Source: Niastella sp. OAS944 (GTDB taxonomy: Bacteria; Bacteroidota; Bacteroidia; Chitinophagales; Chitinophagaceae). From it: DNA of 64,000 bases. A program made the position numbers and the translations under genes. A model generated the notes under the pieces. It did not search any database. It saw nothing but the letters and a program-made list of their open reading frames with translations, and had not been told where the DNA came from. The DNA lies in contig JANUBW010000015.1 in NCBI GenBank assembly GCA_024809215.1, positions 1-64,000 on the forward strand, in the 5' to 3' direction. Below are positions 27,319 to 36,807 of the stretch, one piece after another. Numbering within the stretch: the stretch's first letter is position 1; the number at the start of each line of letters is the position of its first letter.

Positions 27319-28194
27319 CTAAATAAAATCTTCAATAAGCTCTTTGCTCAGCGTGCCGGTACAGATCTCACGAACTTCTCCAGTCATTCTAATGGCATAA
27401 TCAGCAGCCACATGAATTTTCAGTTGTCCACCCAGCATCTTGATAGTAACATCTTCATCAACCAGGCCCTTTTTTCTTAACACGCTGGCTACTGCACAGG
27501 ATGAAGTTCCCGATGCCAGGGTAAATCCGGCGCCCCGCTCCCAGATCAGCACCTCCACCTCATTGCGGTTGATCACTTTTGCAAACTGTACATTGATCCT
27601 GTTGGGAAACATTTGGTGGTTTTCCAATAATGGGCCAAACTGCTTTATCTCTTCAATTACTAATTCCTGTTTAAGAATAACACAATGCGGATTGCCAAGG
27701 GAAACACAGTTTACCTCATAGGGTCTTTCACCGGCATAAATAATCTCATTGTCAACCTGGGGCATTTCAAAATTGGTAGGAATAAGTTTCGAGTCGAATA
27801 TGGCATGTCCCATATCTACCGTTATAATTCTGGCCTTGTTATTTACTACTTCATCAATATTGGCCTTTACGATGCCGCCTTTTGTTTCTACGGTGAATGC
27901 TGATTTGTTAACTATGCCAAAATCAAAAACATACTTGCAAAAAATGCGCAGTCCGTTCCCGCTTTTTTCGGCCTCGGAGCCATCAGGGTTAAATATGCGT
28001 AACCCAATGTCGGCTTTATCAGATTCAACCAGTAAAAGGATGCCATCGGACCCAATACCAAAGTTCACGTTGCAAATTCTTTGAATGGCTTTATTCTCTA
28101 TTTTAAAGCTAATATGGCGACTATTCAATACAATATACTCATTACCCAGCCCATGAATTTTTACAAAGAAATTCGAGTCCATATCCTGTTTCAT
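27319..28194 (-). CDS. DapF-superfamily isomerase lacking both catalytic cysteines
   Basis: 291 residues with the full diaminopimelate-epimerase fold signature: HGLGNEYIVL near the N-terminus, FNPDGSEAE, SGNGLR, SLGNPHCV, WERGAG and SGTSSCAVA. In true DapF, which interconverts L,L- and meso-diaminopimelate for lysine and peptidoglycan synthesis, the two proton-transfer residues are cysteines in the motifs CGNG and ACGTG. Here they are Ser78 (K-S-G-N-G) and Ser228 (A-S-G-T-S). The glutamate usually found in GET before the second motif is Phe224. The fold call is firm, but the epimerase reaction is doubtful. Alternatives are a serine-based isomerase or dehydratase, or a second, non-DAP paralogue. 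ATG codons at 28194 and 28182 are both possible starts. Confidence 0.85.
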   Translation of the reverse strand: MKQDMDSNFFVKIHGLGNEYIVLNSRHISFKIENKAIQRICNVNFGIGSDGILLLVESDKADIGLRIFNPDGSEAEKSGNGLRIFCKYVFDFGIVNKSAFTVETKGGIVKANIDEVVNNKARIITVDMGHAIFDSKLIPTNFEMPQVDNEIIYAGERPYEVNCVSLGNPHCVILKQELVIEEIKQFGPLLENHQMFPNRINVQFAKVINRNEVEVLIWERGAGFTLASGTSSCAVASVLRKKGLVDEDVTIKMLGGQLKIHVAADYAIRMTGEVREICTGTLSKELIEDFI

Positions 28195-28397
28195 TTAATT
28201 TCCGTGCAAGTTGCGATTTTACTTTTAAATTGTCAAAGTACTGATAGGCTCGTTTTTTTTATTATACGTGTAAAACGGAGGAGGCAATTGATAAAGAATA
28301 GATCCCTCGTTAAATAATCCATAAAATACCCTCCCCGCCAGCTGGTTTTTTCTTTCAAAAAAATATAAGACCTATTTTGAAAGACCAATCCTTCTGC

Positions 28398-30839
28398 ATG
28401 TTTAAAAACTACCTTGCTACCGCCTGGCGTAATATCACCCGGCATAAAACGTTTGCTGCTATAAATGTTATTGGCCTTTCACTGGGTATAAGCGCCTGCC
28501 TGGTCATCTTTCTCATCGCCAGGTTCGAATTAAGTTTCGATAATTATCATCCAGGTAAAGAAAGAATATTCAGGGTCGTTAGTGATTTTTATACAACAAA
28601 TTTTGGCGAAAGTCATACGGGTAGCATCAATACGCCTGCTCAATTTGCCATCCGCAACGAGGTGCCCGGCTTTGAATCGGCAGCGTTGTTTTATAATTAC
28701 GAGGCAACAGCTGCCATTCAGGATAAAGAACAGGTAAAAAAGTTTGCAAAGCCGCCGTTTGGTGAAGAACAAAAATCTGATATTATAGTTGCTGAGCCGC
28801 AATACTTCAACATCTTTCACTACGAGTGGCTGGCCGGAAATGCCCGTGTGTTAAATGATCCATATACAGTAGTTCTTACTGAAAGTAAGGCCCGGCAGTA
28901 TTTTGGAGCACATGATCCGGCTGAATTTTTGAATAGAACAATTGTCTACAATGATACGCTAACCGTTAGAGTGGCCGGTATTGTAAAAGATGCCGGTAAA
29001 AATACCGACCTGTTTTTCAGGGATTTTATTTCCTATGCTACCATTAAAAAAGATATTGCTTCTGCCTCATGGGATGATGGATATACGAATGAGCAAATGT
29101 TTGTTAAACTGGCAAACAACGTTACTCCTGCTCAGATCAATGCCCAGCTTGCAGATCTTAGAAACCGGCATTGCAAGCCAGGTAAAGGCATTAAAACAAC
29201 CTATGTGTTGCAGCCTTTATCAACCCTGCATTTTGATGCCCGGTATGGGGATGCATACACAAGAAAAGTGCATTTGCCTACCATGTATGGGTTAATGGCC
29301 ATTGCTTTGTTTATTCTGGTCATTGCCGTAATTAATTTCATTACATTATCCACTGCGCAATCTATTGACAGAGCTAAGGAAACCGGCATTCGTAAAATTT
29401 GCGGAAGTTCAGGGGGGGCACTTGTGGTAAGATTCCTGGCTGAAACTTTTATTTTAACCCTGTTAGCGCTTGTTTTGTCAATGGCCGGCATTTATCCCCT
29501 GTTAGCCGTTTTTAGATCATTTATACCCGAAGGGGTTAGCTTTTCTTTTTTTAGTTCATCAACATGGTTGTTTTTATTGGCAATTGGTTTGTTCACTACT
29601 TTGTTGGCTGGCCTATACCCTGCAAAGGTTTTGTCTTCTTCAAAACCTGTTATCACCTTAAAAGGCGCCGGTATGCAAAAATGGAACCGCCGTGGCTATT
29701 TTATAAAAGGATTGATCATCTTTCAGTTTACCATCTCCCTGGTGTTTATTATAGGAACACTGATCACCGGAAGCCAGATCAGGTATATGCTGCATAAAGA
29801 CCTTGGTTTTAATAAAGATGCTATCATTACTGTTAGAACAAATTTTGAATATGCAGCTGATAAGAAAGAGGTACTGGCAGAAAAGATCAGGCAGCTAACC
29901 GATGTGGAGGCAGTAAGTGTAAGTGAAGGCACACCTGTAGCAAAACTGCATTTTTTCAATCCCCTTACCTACAAAGGAAAAGAAGAAAAAGGGGTGGCAA
30001 CAATACTCGAATGGGGTGATGAGCATTTTACATCCCTTTATGGTATAAAAATATTGGCAGGCCGTAATATTCAACCAAGCGATTCAATAAAGGAATTCCT
30101 TGTTAGTGAAAGCTGTGCTAAAGCATTGGGTTTTGCGAAACCGGAAGATGCTGTAGGCAAAATGGTAGAAACAATAATTCCACCGGGTATTGTTAAACGG
30201 CCCATTGTTGGTGTAATGGCCGATTATCATTCACAGTCGTTACACGAACAGTTAATGCCTGTTTTTTTAACTACCTCCAGGGAATTTACAAGGCTTATAA
30301 ATATAAAATTAAAAACCAGCGGAAAGCAGTTGAGCCATTTTAAAGCTACGATAGCAAAAATTGAAAAGTGCTGGAAACAGGTTTACCCGCAGGAGCCCTT
30401 TGAATATAATTTCTTTGATGAAACAATTGCGAAGTTTTATGAAAATGAGCAACAAACTGCCAAATTGATAAACATCGCCATGGTGCTTTCCATTAGTATC
30501 TCCTGCCTGGGTTTGTTTGGGTTGGCCACGCTTACGATCAGGCAACGCGTTAAAGAAATTGGCATCAGGAAAGTGCTGGGCGCAGGGGGCGCGCAGATCG
30601 TTTACATCCTGAGTAAAGACATTATAAAATTGGTTTTAATAGCTATTGTAGTTGCCTCGCCTATTGCCTGGTATGGGATGAACCAATGGTTGAATGGTTT
30701 TGCTTTTCGTATTACTGTAAACTGGTGGCTCTTCATGCTGGCTGGTGCTATAGCTGTTCTTATTGCATTTTGTACCGTAGGCTATCAATCTATCAAAGCC
30801 TCTTTACAAAACCCGGTTGATGCTTTGCGAAGGGAATAA
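28398..30839 (+). CDS. ABC transporter permease, MacB/FtsX type
   Basis: About 813 residues beginning MFKNYLATAWRNITRHK, the typical start of Bacteroidota FtsX-domain permeases. One N-terminal transmembrane helix (about 20-42) is followed by a MacB-type periplasmic domain (EVPGFESAA, YFNIFHYEWLAGN), three helices (about 285-410), a second periplasmic part and three C-terminal helices (about 690-800). The two FtsX repeats contain RAKETGIRKICG and RVKEIGIRKVLGA. The ATPase subunit is not adjacent and must be encoded elsewhere. Such permeases export peptides or lipids or transmit mechanical signals. A TTG at 28377 extends the frame, but the ATG at 28398 is preferred. Confidence 0.92.
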   Translation: MFKNYLATAWRNITRHKTFAAINVIGLSLGISACLVIFLIARFELSFDNYHPGKERIFRVVSDFYTTNFGESHTGSINTPAQFAIRNEVPGFESAALFYNYEATAAIQDKEQVKKFAKPPFGEEQKSDIIVAEPQYFNIFHYEWLAGNARVLNDPYTVVLTESKARQYFGAHDPAEFLNRTIVYNDTLTVRVAGIVKDAGKNTDLFFRDFISYATIKKDIASASWDDGYTNEQMFVKLANNVTPAQINAQLADLRNRHCKPGKGIKTTYVLQPLSTLHFDARYGDAYTRKVHLPTMYGLMAIALFILVIAVINFITLSTAQSIDRAKETGIRKICGSSGGALVVRFLAETFILTLLALVLSMAGIYPLLAVFRSFIPEGVSFSFFSSSTWLFLLAIGLFTTLLAGLYPAKVLSSSKPVITLKGAGMQKWNRRGYFIKGLIIFQFTISLVFIIGTLITGSQIRYMLHKDLGFNKDAIITVRTNFEYAADKKEVLAEKIRQLTDVEAVSVSEGTPVAKLHFFNPLTYKGKEEKGVATILEWGDEHFTSLYGIKILAGRNIQPSDSIKEFLVSESCAKALGFAKPEDAVGKMVETIIPPGIVKRPIVGVMADYHSQSLHEQLMPVFLTTSREFTRLINIKLKTSGKQLSHFKATIAKIEKCWKQVYPQEPFEYNFFDETIAKFYENEQQTAKLINIAMVLSISISCLGLFGLATLTIRQRVKEIGIRKVLGAGGAQIVYILSKDIIKLVLIAIVVASPIAWYGMNQWLNGFAFRITVNWWLFMLAGAIAVLIAFCTVGYQSIKASLQNPVDALRRE

Positions 30840-30850
30840 TTTATTTAACC

Positions 30851-31441
30851 ATGACCAAAACTATTTTGCTTATCCTGGCCTTTTCTTTACCGATTGGTGC
30901 TTATTCGCAGAACGGTTATCTGGTTTTAAAAAAACGGAACCGGCCGCTGCGTTATTTCTGGAAAGACTCGCGGATAACCTTTCAGCGGAATGACGGCGAA
31001 TGGGTACATGGGATCATTACTGGTATTCATAATGATTCGTTCTCTCTTACCCGTGAAATGATCAGGTATACTTTATCGGGGATAGACACCACTCATTATC
31101 GGGGGTATAAATTCAGCGTGAAGGACGTATGCGCCCTGCCTACAAAAAAAGAAATGATCGTTCATGATAACAACCGGGTGCGGGTAATACTGGGACACGA
31201 AAAATTTGTATGGGTACGTAATGGTTTTATATTCCAGGTGGCAAGTGCAGGATATATAGGTTTAAATGTTGCCAATGACCTCATCAGGAATGAACCGCCT
31301 TTTTCGAAAGAAAAATTAAAAGGTCTTGGTATTGCATCGGCGGTCTTTGTCATGGGCACCATATTACATTACTGTTTTTACCCGCATCTTCGTGTAGGAA
31401 AGAAATTTCATCTGGAGGCTATTGGTATTTCTGGTTCTTAG
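30851..31441 (+). CDS. Exported protein of unknown function
   Basis: 196 residues. A signal peptide (MTKTILLILAFSLPIGAYS, cleavage near residue 20) is followed by a beta-rich basic middle (WKDSRITFQRNDGEWVHGIITGI, a pattern like a small barrel-type domain) and two weak hydrophobic stretches near 130-150 and 157-175. The start lies 11 bp after the ABC permease stop, so the two are probably one transcript. No family recognised. The last codon overlaps the convergent gene by 4 bp. Confidence 0.7.
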   Translation: MTKTILLILAFSLPIGAYSQNGYLVLKKRNRPLRYFWKDSRITFQRNDGEWVHGIITGIHNDSFSLTREMIRYTLSGIDTTHYRGYKFSVKDVCALPTKKEMIVHDNNRVRVILGHEKFVWVRNGFIFQVASAGYIGLNVANDLIRNEPPFSKEKLKGLGIASAVFVMGTILHYCFYPHLRVGKKFHLEAIGISGS

Positions 31442-31770
31442 TACAGATTGTGATAAAATAACGTGTCTACATAAAACGATATAATAATTGTTAGTATAAC
31501 CACTGAAGCATATACGATAGCCCTGGTGTATCTTTTTCTAATCAAATTTTTTACAGATAAATAACTAATGAAAATGAAAAGAAGCGTCCAGCAGCTAAAA
31601 TATATTACAGCTTCACCATCGCTTAAATATGCCCTTTGAGAATAAAAGGTGTATTGTCCGGTTGCTCGTTTTACTATTTCAGTCAAATTAACCGACGAAA
31701 TCCATAATGTTCCACCAATGCCAATGAAACAAAAAATATAACCAATAATTTCCAGGGGTTTCGATTGCAT
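31438..31770 (-). CDS. Small integral membrane protein of unknown function
   Basis: 110 residues from the ATG at 31770 (MQSKPLEIIGYIF); the frame is open a few codons further to a TTG. Three hydrophobic spans are visible: about 7-25 (GYIFCFIGIGGTLWI), 54-71 (AVIYFSCWTLLFIFISYL) and 83-101 (AIVYASVVILTIIISF), with a basic loop RKRYTR. It converges with the exported protein above, with a 4-bp overlap. No family recognised. Confidence 0.6.
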   Translation of the reverse strand: MQSKPLEIIGYIFCFIGIGGTLWISSVNLTEIVKRATGQYTFYSQRAYLSDGEAVIYFSCWTLLFIFISYLSVKNLIRKRYTRAIVYASVVILTIIISFYVDTLFYHNLY

Positions 31771-31847
31771 AATTGTATAACGCAAAATATTACTATTTTG
31801 TATTGATGTTTAAAGAAACGCCAGCACCAACAAATAATTCTATAAAT

Positions 31848-31887
31848 AAGGCTGTTCAAAATTGCTTTGAACAGCCTTGCTGCTTTT
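31848..31887 (+). terminator. Hairpin between two minus-strand genes, terminator-like on the plus strand
   Basis: A 13-bp stem (31848-31860 / 31866-31878, core AAGGCTGTTCAAA) with a 5-nt loop is followed on the plus strand by GCTGCTTTTTG. It sits 53 bp beyond the stop of the small secreted protein at 31940 and may also insulate that gene. Confidence 0.65.
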
Positions 31888-31939
31888 TGTTGGTAAAATA
31901 ACTTATTCCTTTTGTGAAACCAGGCAGATCAGCATTTCA

Positions 31940-32356
31940 TTAATTGATCCTTACCCAAAAAGCATCAGTGGCCAGCGGCGGATAAATACGCGTTTTACCG
32001 GTGGTGGAGCCTGCCGCCACATTGATAGTACCCACCTGGTTGGTTGATCCACTGTTGTAGATCCTTGCTACGGCATTTCTTGTAAGAGGTGCACTAAAGG
32101 TGATCGTAATGGTTACAGGATCTGCGTTGTCGAACTGAAGTATTCCCGCACTTGTGCCACCGAAAGGAGCGACATTGGATAATGTTACATCGTCAAGATT
32201 TGAATTAAAATTAGCCGAAGCCAGATTCTGATCTGTATTGTTTTCAACCCACAGGTCACAGGCGGTTGGGGTAACCTGATTAGATGAAACCGGTATAAAA
32301 CTGCTGCATAATATAAGGCCGGCAAAAAACACAGATAAGGTTCTTTTAATTTGCAT
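31940..32356 (-). CDS. Small secreted protein of unknown function
   Basis: 138 residues from the ATG at 32356 (MQIKRTLSVFFAGLILCSSF, a signal peptide). The frame extends upstream, but that part has no secretion signal at its front and the internal ATG fits better. The mature part is a single beta-rich domain of about 110 residues (CDLWVENNTDQNLASANF, VTITITFSAPLTRNAVARIYN, ending DAFWVRIN), suggesting a small beta sandwich. No family recognised and no sorting domain. Confidence 0.6.
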   Translation of the reverse strand: MQIKRTLSVFFAGLILCSSFIPVSSNQVTPTACDLWVENNTDQNLASANFNSNLDDVTLSNVAPFGGTSAGILQFDNADPVTITITFSAPLTRNAVARIYNSGSTNQVGTINVAAGSTTGKTRIYPPLATDAFWVRIN

Positions 32357-32585
32357 AGATAAAAGTTTTTGGTAATAGAAATTAATAATTGGGCCAATCA
32401 ATGATCTATGCTGAACGGTTTTTAGCAGTGTAGAAAATGCAGGTTGCAGATGCTGCCTGGTAATTAAAAATAGTGCTTTTTCAGGTAAGTGAGTTACAAC
32501 GGCCCCTGGGCAAAACAAACACTGTCGGTGTTTTCTTTTTTGCTATATGTTATATAATTTCACGGCCGCAATCCCTACCCTACGC

Positions 32586-35024
32586 ATGAAATATTTCGTT
32601 TATCTGTGCCTGCTATTATTGTCGCTTGAAAGTGCTGCTCAACCCGCTGTAAAAGCCATTTCTGTTCCTGCCAGCATGTGCGGGCACTGGCTAAAAACGG
32701 ATGGAAGTAACGGCTTTGTTATTGGTATTTATCCCAATGCTGTTTGTTATGAGAATGAAACCTGGCGTATAAAGGCTGCAAAGCAAATTCAGCAGCGATG
32801 GCAGCTACAGCTGGAAAATGATAACAGTAAAAAGATCATTGTCACAATACAGCGAAAAGATAGTACCACGCTGCTTCTGGGCAACATCGCTCAGCAGGAA
32901 TTAAAGAACATCTGCACCTTTAATTCAAACTACCGTCCAAAAGAGGCTACTTTCCATTCTCCCCTTTTTACAGGGGGCAACGCCCTGTTGAAGGGCCAGT
33001 TGCATTGGAAAGAGAATGATAATGAAAATAAAACAAATTTTGTTCAGCTGTCCTACACCGATGTATTTACCGGCGAGGAAGAATACCTGTATGCCGATCT
33101 CGATAACCAGGGCCGCTTCAGTCTTCCCATTCCTCTGCGCATGCCCGTAATATGCAGCCTCATTAATGGCAGGCAGCAACTGGGCGCCTTTCTGGTACAA
33201 CCGGGTGACACACTGTTGCTGGCTTACAATTTCGTTACTGACCTTAACGAAAATAAACAGGATTACAGCAAATTAATGCAAAGCGTTTGCCTAATGGGGT
33301 CAGAAGCTGCCTTCAATAACCAATATCAGTATTTTAAACGGTATGTAACTAATGATGAGGAGAAAAAAAGCGACGCTGTTACTGAGCAATACGACAATGT
33401 GCTTCGTGGAATTGACCGCGTATACCCTGCTCATGTGGCCGAACAGCGATTCATTGATTTTGTAAAAGCAGATGCCCGTTACAATTATGTATTGAAATTG
33501 CTTAAAAGCAGCAGGATGGGGTTAGATAGCACTGCCTTGCAGAAAATATATGAGCAATACCTTTCTCAGGAAACGCCGCTTGCCTTCATACACGACAACT
33601 TTTACAAGCTGGCGGGCTCTTTTGATGATTACCTGCGTCGCAGCCGTTCTTTCCCGCTGGTCTTCGATGCAAACACCGATATTGCAGGCCGGCTGAAAAA
33701 AGATTACAAGCTCTTATTACCACCTAACTTTATAGAGAAGAATGATGAGATACGGCAATACTGGAAATCCAATCCCAATCAGCGGTTAAACGAACCGGTC
33801 ATTACTGAAAATTTTTTTAATGGTAATAAAAAGGAAGCGGAGCGCTTCATGGATCTCCATAGCAAAATTGTGCGTGAATTTGAGAAGGAAGTATACGATT
33901 CCGTTGCTTATGGATTATATGAGCGGTTAATTCCCAATGCAAGCATGCGTTTTGCCCTTAACCTGCAGCAATTACACGGCAATTCCCTGTTGCAGGAAGA
34001 TATTGCAATGCCTTCAAAATACCGGATAACAATATTTGAAAATCATAGCCAGCTTTCGGGATTACCTTATCACCAGGTAGCCCAAATTAAAACAGCCAGG
34101 ATAATGAAATTTCAAATAGCTGCTTTTGAGCCAATGCAGGATTCCGGCAATCTCCTCCAGATCGATCGTGAGCTGGAATTACAGAAAGCATTGAAGGCCT
34201 ACCGCGGTAAAACGGTGGTTATGGTGCCTTTCAGTCATTACTTCGAAAAGGAAAATGTGGCTCAGAAGATTTACAGGCTAAAAAAAATACAAGAGCGTTA
34301 TCGTGCAAAAAATGTTGTATTCGTGAAATGTATTCAGCCGCGCAACCGGAGCGACTGGGAAGCAATATTATTTAAATACATTGAATATTTTAGCGGGCAG
34401 CAGGAGTTAAATAATGTGCTTTATTGCGAAGGCCTTGCCAGTTGGAGGGCTTTGGAGCGCGAGACCAGAGAAGGTATTATTATTTATAATTCTTCGGGAC
34501 AGTTGCATCATCCACAATATACCTATGTAACCCATGAGCAGCGTAGAAAGGAAAATTTCGTTTTGATGAGGGAACTGGACAGTGTTATTGCAGGTAAGGG
34601 ACGTTACTACGAACAATATGCCGATCTTTTAATGCGGGGTGATGGCAAAAAGGAACAAACATGGACCTTGTACGATTCTACAGGCAACTATTTTTTTTAT
34701 GTATTAAATGAAGTTAACGAGCCAATACCTAACCGTTCCGACTCGGTATTTCATCTGCTTTCTGTGAAAGACTCTTTGTACCGCGAAAGCGATCTGGTTT
34801 TACACCGGCTGCCCCAGACCGATGGAAGCCGTTCCTCTAACAATAAACCTGCATATACCAAAAGTTACCAGCATGCAGGCCCTGCGTGTACATACAGGTA
34901 CGATCGCAGTACCCGGTTACTTCGAATTTATGATGATAATAAAAAATTGCTCCGGACTTTCAGAGTGCTCCTGATCACCGATATTTACCTGGAGCTGGAA
35001 TTAATACCGTTACAGGGGCGATGA
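32586..35024 (+). CDS. Exported protein with a thioredoxin-like region lacking CxxC
   Basis: About 812 residues from the ATG at 32586 (MKYFVYLCLLLLSLES, a signal peptide ending near AAQ); an upstream ATG at 32547 is less likely. The N-terminal third is beta-rich and contains a DUF4369-like turn (FLVQPGDTLLLAYNF). The middle is helical. Around residues 540-650 a stretch KTVVMVPFSHYFEKENVAQK followed by AKNVVFVKCIQP resembles the beta-alpha-beta start of a TlpA/thioredoxin fold, but no CxxC is present. The overall plan parallels Bacteroidota 'DUF4369 plus TlpA' proteins. A redox function is therefore unlikely, and the true role is unknown. Confidence 0.65.
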   Translation: MKYFVYLCLLLLSLESAAQPAVKAISVPASMCGHWLKTDGSNGFVIGIYPNAVCYENETWRIKAAKQIQQRWQLQLENDNSKKIIVTIQRKDSTTLLLGNIAQQELKNICTFNSNYRPKEATFHSPLFTGGNALLKGQLHWKENDNENKTNFVQLSYTDVFTGEEEYLYADLDNQGRFSLPIPLRMPVICSLINGRQQLGAFLVQPGDTLLLAYNFVTDLNENKQDYSKLMQSVCLMGSEAAFNNQYQYFKRYVTNDEEKKSDAVTEQYDNVLRGIDRVYPAHVAEQRFIDFVKADARYNYVLKLLKSSRMGLDSTALQKIYEQYLSQETPLAFIHDNFYKLAGSFDDYLRRSRSFPLVFDANTDIAGRLKKDYKLLLPPNFIEKNDEIRQYWKSNPNQRLNEPVITENFFNGNKKEAERFMDLHSKIVREFEKEVYDSVAYGLYERLIPNASMRFALNLQQLHGNSLLQEDIAMPSKYRITIFENHSQLSGLPYHQVAQIKTARIMKFQIAAFEPMQDSGNLLQIDRELELQKALKAYRGKTVVMVPFSHYFEKENVAQKIYRLKKIQERYRAKNVVFVKCIQPRNRSDWEAILFKYIEYFSGQQELNNVLYCEGLASWRALERETREGIIIYNSSGQLHHPQYTYVTHEQRRKENFVLMRELDSVIAGKGRYYEQYADLLMRGDGKKEQTWTLYDSTGNYFFYVLNEVNEPIPNRSDSVFHLLSVKDSLYRESDLVLHRLPQTDGSRSSNNKPAYTKSYQHAGPACTYRYDRSTRLLRIYDDNKKLLRTFRVLLITDIYLELELIPLQGR

Positions 35025-36737
35025 AGACCCGATTGTCACATTTGCGTACTTCCATGCCTTGTTGAAGCGGCTCTTCGTGGCTGCTGCCTCGTTATTTTTT
35101 TTCTGCAATGTTTGCGCGTTATATAAACCAATAAGCGCCCAGCCATTATTTCGCCAGGTTTGCAGATCGCGGTTGTACACTTTTTCGGCTTCACTGTATT
35201 TACCGGCCTTTAGTAATACGGCGCCCAGGTGATGACGTACAGAAAAAAGCCAATCGGGCGGTTCATTGTAATTTAAATTGTCTTCAATGGCAATGGCTTC
35301 TTCCAGTAACGTGATCGATTGTTGCCATTGTTTTTGTTTTGAAGCGATCTCTGCCGCCAGTACCTTGCTTGCAATTTGAACCAGGTCGGCGCTGGTGTTA
35401 ATGTTCCAGATCGTAAGGTGTTTTAAAGAAGTGTCTTTGGCCAGTGTGCTTAAACTGCTCATTTCCTTATTGGCGCTGCTTAGGTCGTTCTTTCCTAAAA
35501 AAGCCATGCCTCTTGCAAAATGCCAAACGGCCCGGGGATAAATGAGGTTGGCCGCAGGCGATGGAAGTTGTAGAATGGTATCCCACATGGCGAATTTCAC
35601 ACCAATGTAATAAGGCATGGTATAATAATGTTGCAGTGTACCCCACCCTGGCATGCGCATGATGCCCGAATCGGAATCTTTTTGCATTTTACCGGCAGCC
35701 ATCCAGGCTAAAGTGGCGTTGCCTTCAAGCGTGGCTGTGGCCACCAAAAAATGATAGTTATGGGGATAGTACGACAATGGATACGCGCCCTGTGCATGGC
35801 AGGTAGTAATATAATTGCTGTCGGCCGCTATTGCGGCCAGGTTTACCTGTGAGCCCTGGTGATAGTCGCCGGTATTGATGTAAATATGAGAAGGCATATG
35901 CACCAGGTGTCCTGAACCGGGCACCAGCGTTTCTAATAATTTTGAACTGGCAAGCCCTTTTTCAGGATGCGCCGATGCTTCTACTGCATGAATGTAAAAA
36001 TGATGGGCGCCGGGATGCCTGGGGTTTACTGTCATTAAATGCTCCAGAACAGCCAATATGCCCGGTGTCCATGCCTTCGGTGCTTTTGTTTTTTTGTCGT
36101 ACAGGTCCCAGGGGTGTACATCCATTATGCTTTCGGCATATAAGGCGCCGATATCGGCATCTGACGAATACGCATCATATACTTTTTTCATAGCATCTGC
36201 ATAGGCAATATCCAGCGGGCTTCTGTCGGCCGGTGCAGGTTTTGCATACCGGGTGGCTAAGGCCCGGATAAGCGCTTTTTCTTTAGCGGAGGAATTAGCA
36301 GATAATGCCACCGCTTTTGTTGCGGCATCATAGGCCCGTTCAAAATTGTCTTCCTCCATACCGGCATTGTAATTGGGCCCCAGCACGTACGCAAAACCCC
36401 AATAAGCCATGGCACAGGTAGAATCGAGCCTGGTAGCCTCATAAAACGATCGGGCTGCCTCGGCGTGATTAAAGCCGTATGCGAGCATCATACCCTGGTT
36501 AAAATATTCCTGGGCTTCCTTCCTATTTGTTGTAATACGAAAATCAATACCCTGCAAGCCCTTTAACACCGGCGCCTTTTTCCCTTCACTATACCAGGCT
36601 TTGTCGGTTGTTTTGGCATTATAACAGCTATAAACAGTTGTTGACGCTGTTTGAGATGGTTGTTTGTTTGCAGGCGGGTTGTTTTTGCAAGCTGCCAGAA
36701 GAATGATAAGAGCGGAATACGAGGTTAGGCGTTTCAT
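35010..36737 (-). CDS. Tetratricopeptide-repeat lipoprotein
   Basis: 575 residues. The N-terminus MKRLTSYSALIILLAAC gives a lipobox with the lipidated Cys at 17. TPR-like helical pairs run through the protein, e.g. AQEYFNQGMMLAYGFNHAEAARSFYEATRLDSTCAMAYW-type units (about 78-115), and near the C-terminus LEEAIAIEDNLNYNEPPDW and AGKYSEAEKVYNRDLQTW. The middle region (VHPWDLYDKKTKAPKAWTPG, HMPSHIYINTGDYHQ) is characteristic of a widespread but uncharacterised family of TPR proteins with conserved His residues. It overlaps the convergent upstream gene by 15 bp. Confidence 0.8.
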   Translation of the reverse strand: MKRLTSYSALIILLAACKNNPPANKQPSQTASTTVYSCYNAKTTDKAWYSEGKKAPVLKGLQGIDFRITTNRKEAQEYFNQGMMLAYGFNHAEAARSFYEATRLDSTCAMAYWGFAYVLGPNYNAGMEEDNFERAYDAATKAVALSANSSAKEKALIRALATRYAKPAPADRSPLDIAYADAMKKVYDAYSSDADIGALYAESIMDVHPWDLYDKKTKAPKAWTPGILAVLEHLMTVNPRHPGAHHFYIHAVEASAHPEKGLASSKLLETLVPGSGHLVHMPSHIYINTGDYHQGSQVNLAAIAADSNYITTCHAQGAYPLSYYPHNYHFLVATATLEGNATLAWMAAGKMQKDSDSGIMRMPGWGTLQHYYTMPYYIGVKFAMWDTILQLPSPAANLIYPRAVWHFARGMAFLGKNDLSSANKEMSSLSTLAKDTSLKHLTIWNINTSADLVQIASKVLAAEIASKQKQWQQSITLLEEAIAIEDNLNYNEPPDWLFSVRHHLGAVLLKAGKYSEAEKVYNRDLQTWRNNGWALIGLYNAQTLQKKNNEAAATKSRFNKAWKYANVTIGSSSPL

Positions 36738-36807
36738 CCTAAAATATACAACTTTATTGGAAAAAACAGCTATTTGATCCTAAATTGCCGGCGCAAATAG
36801 CATATCT

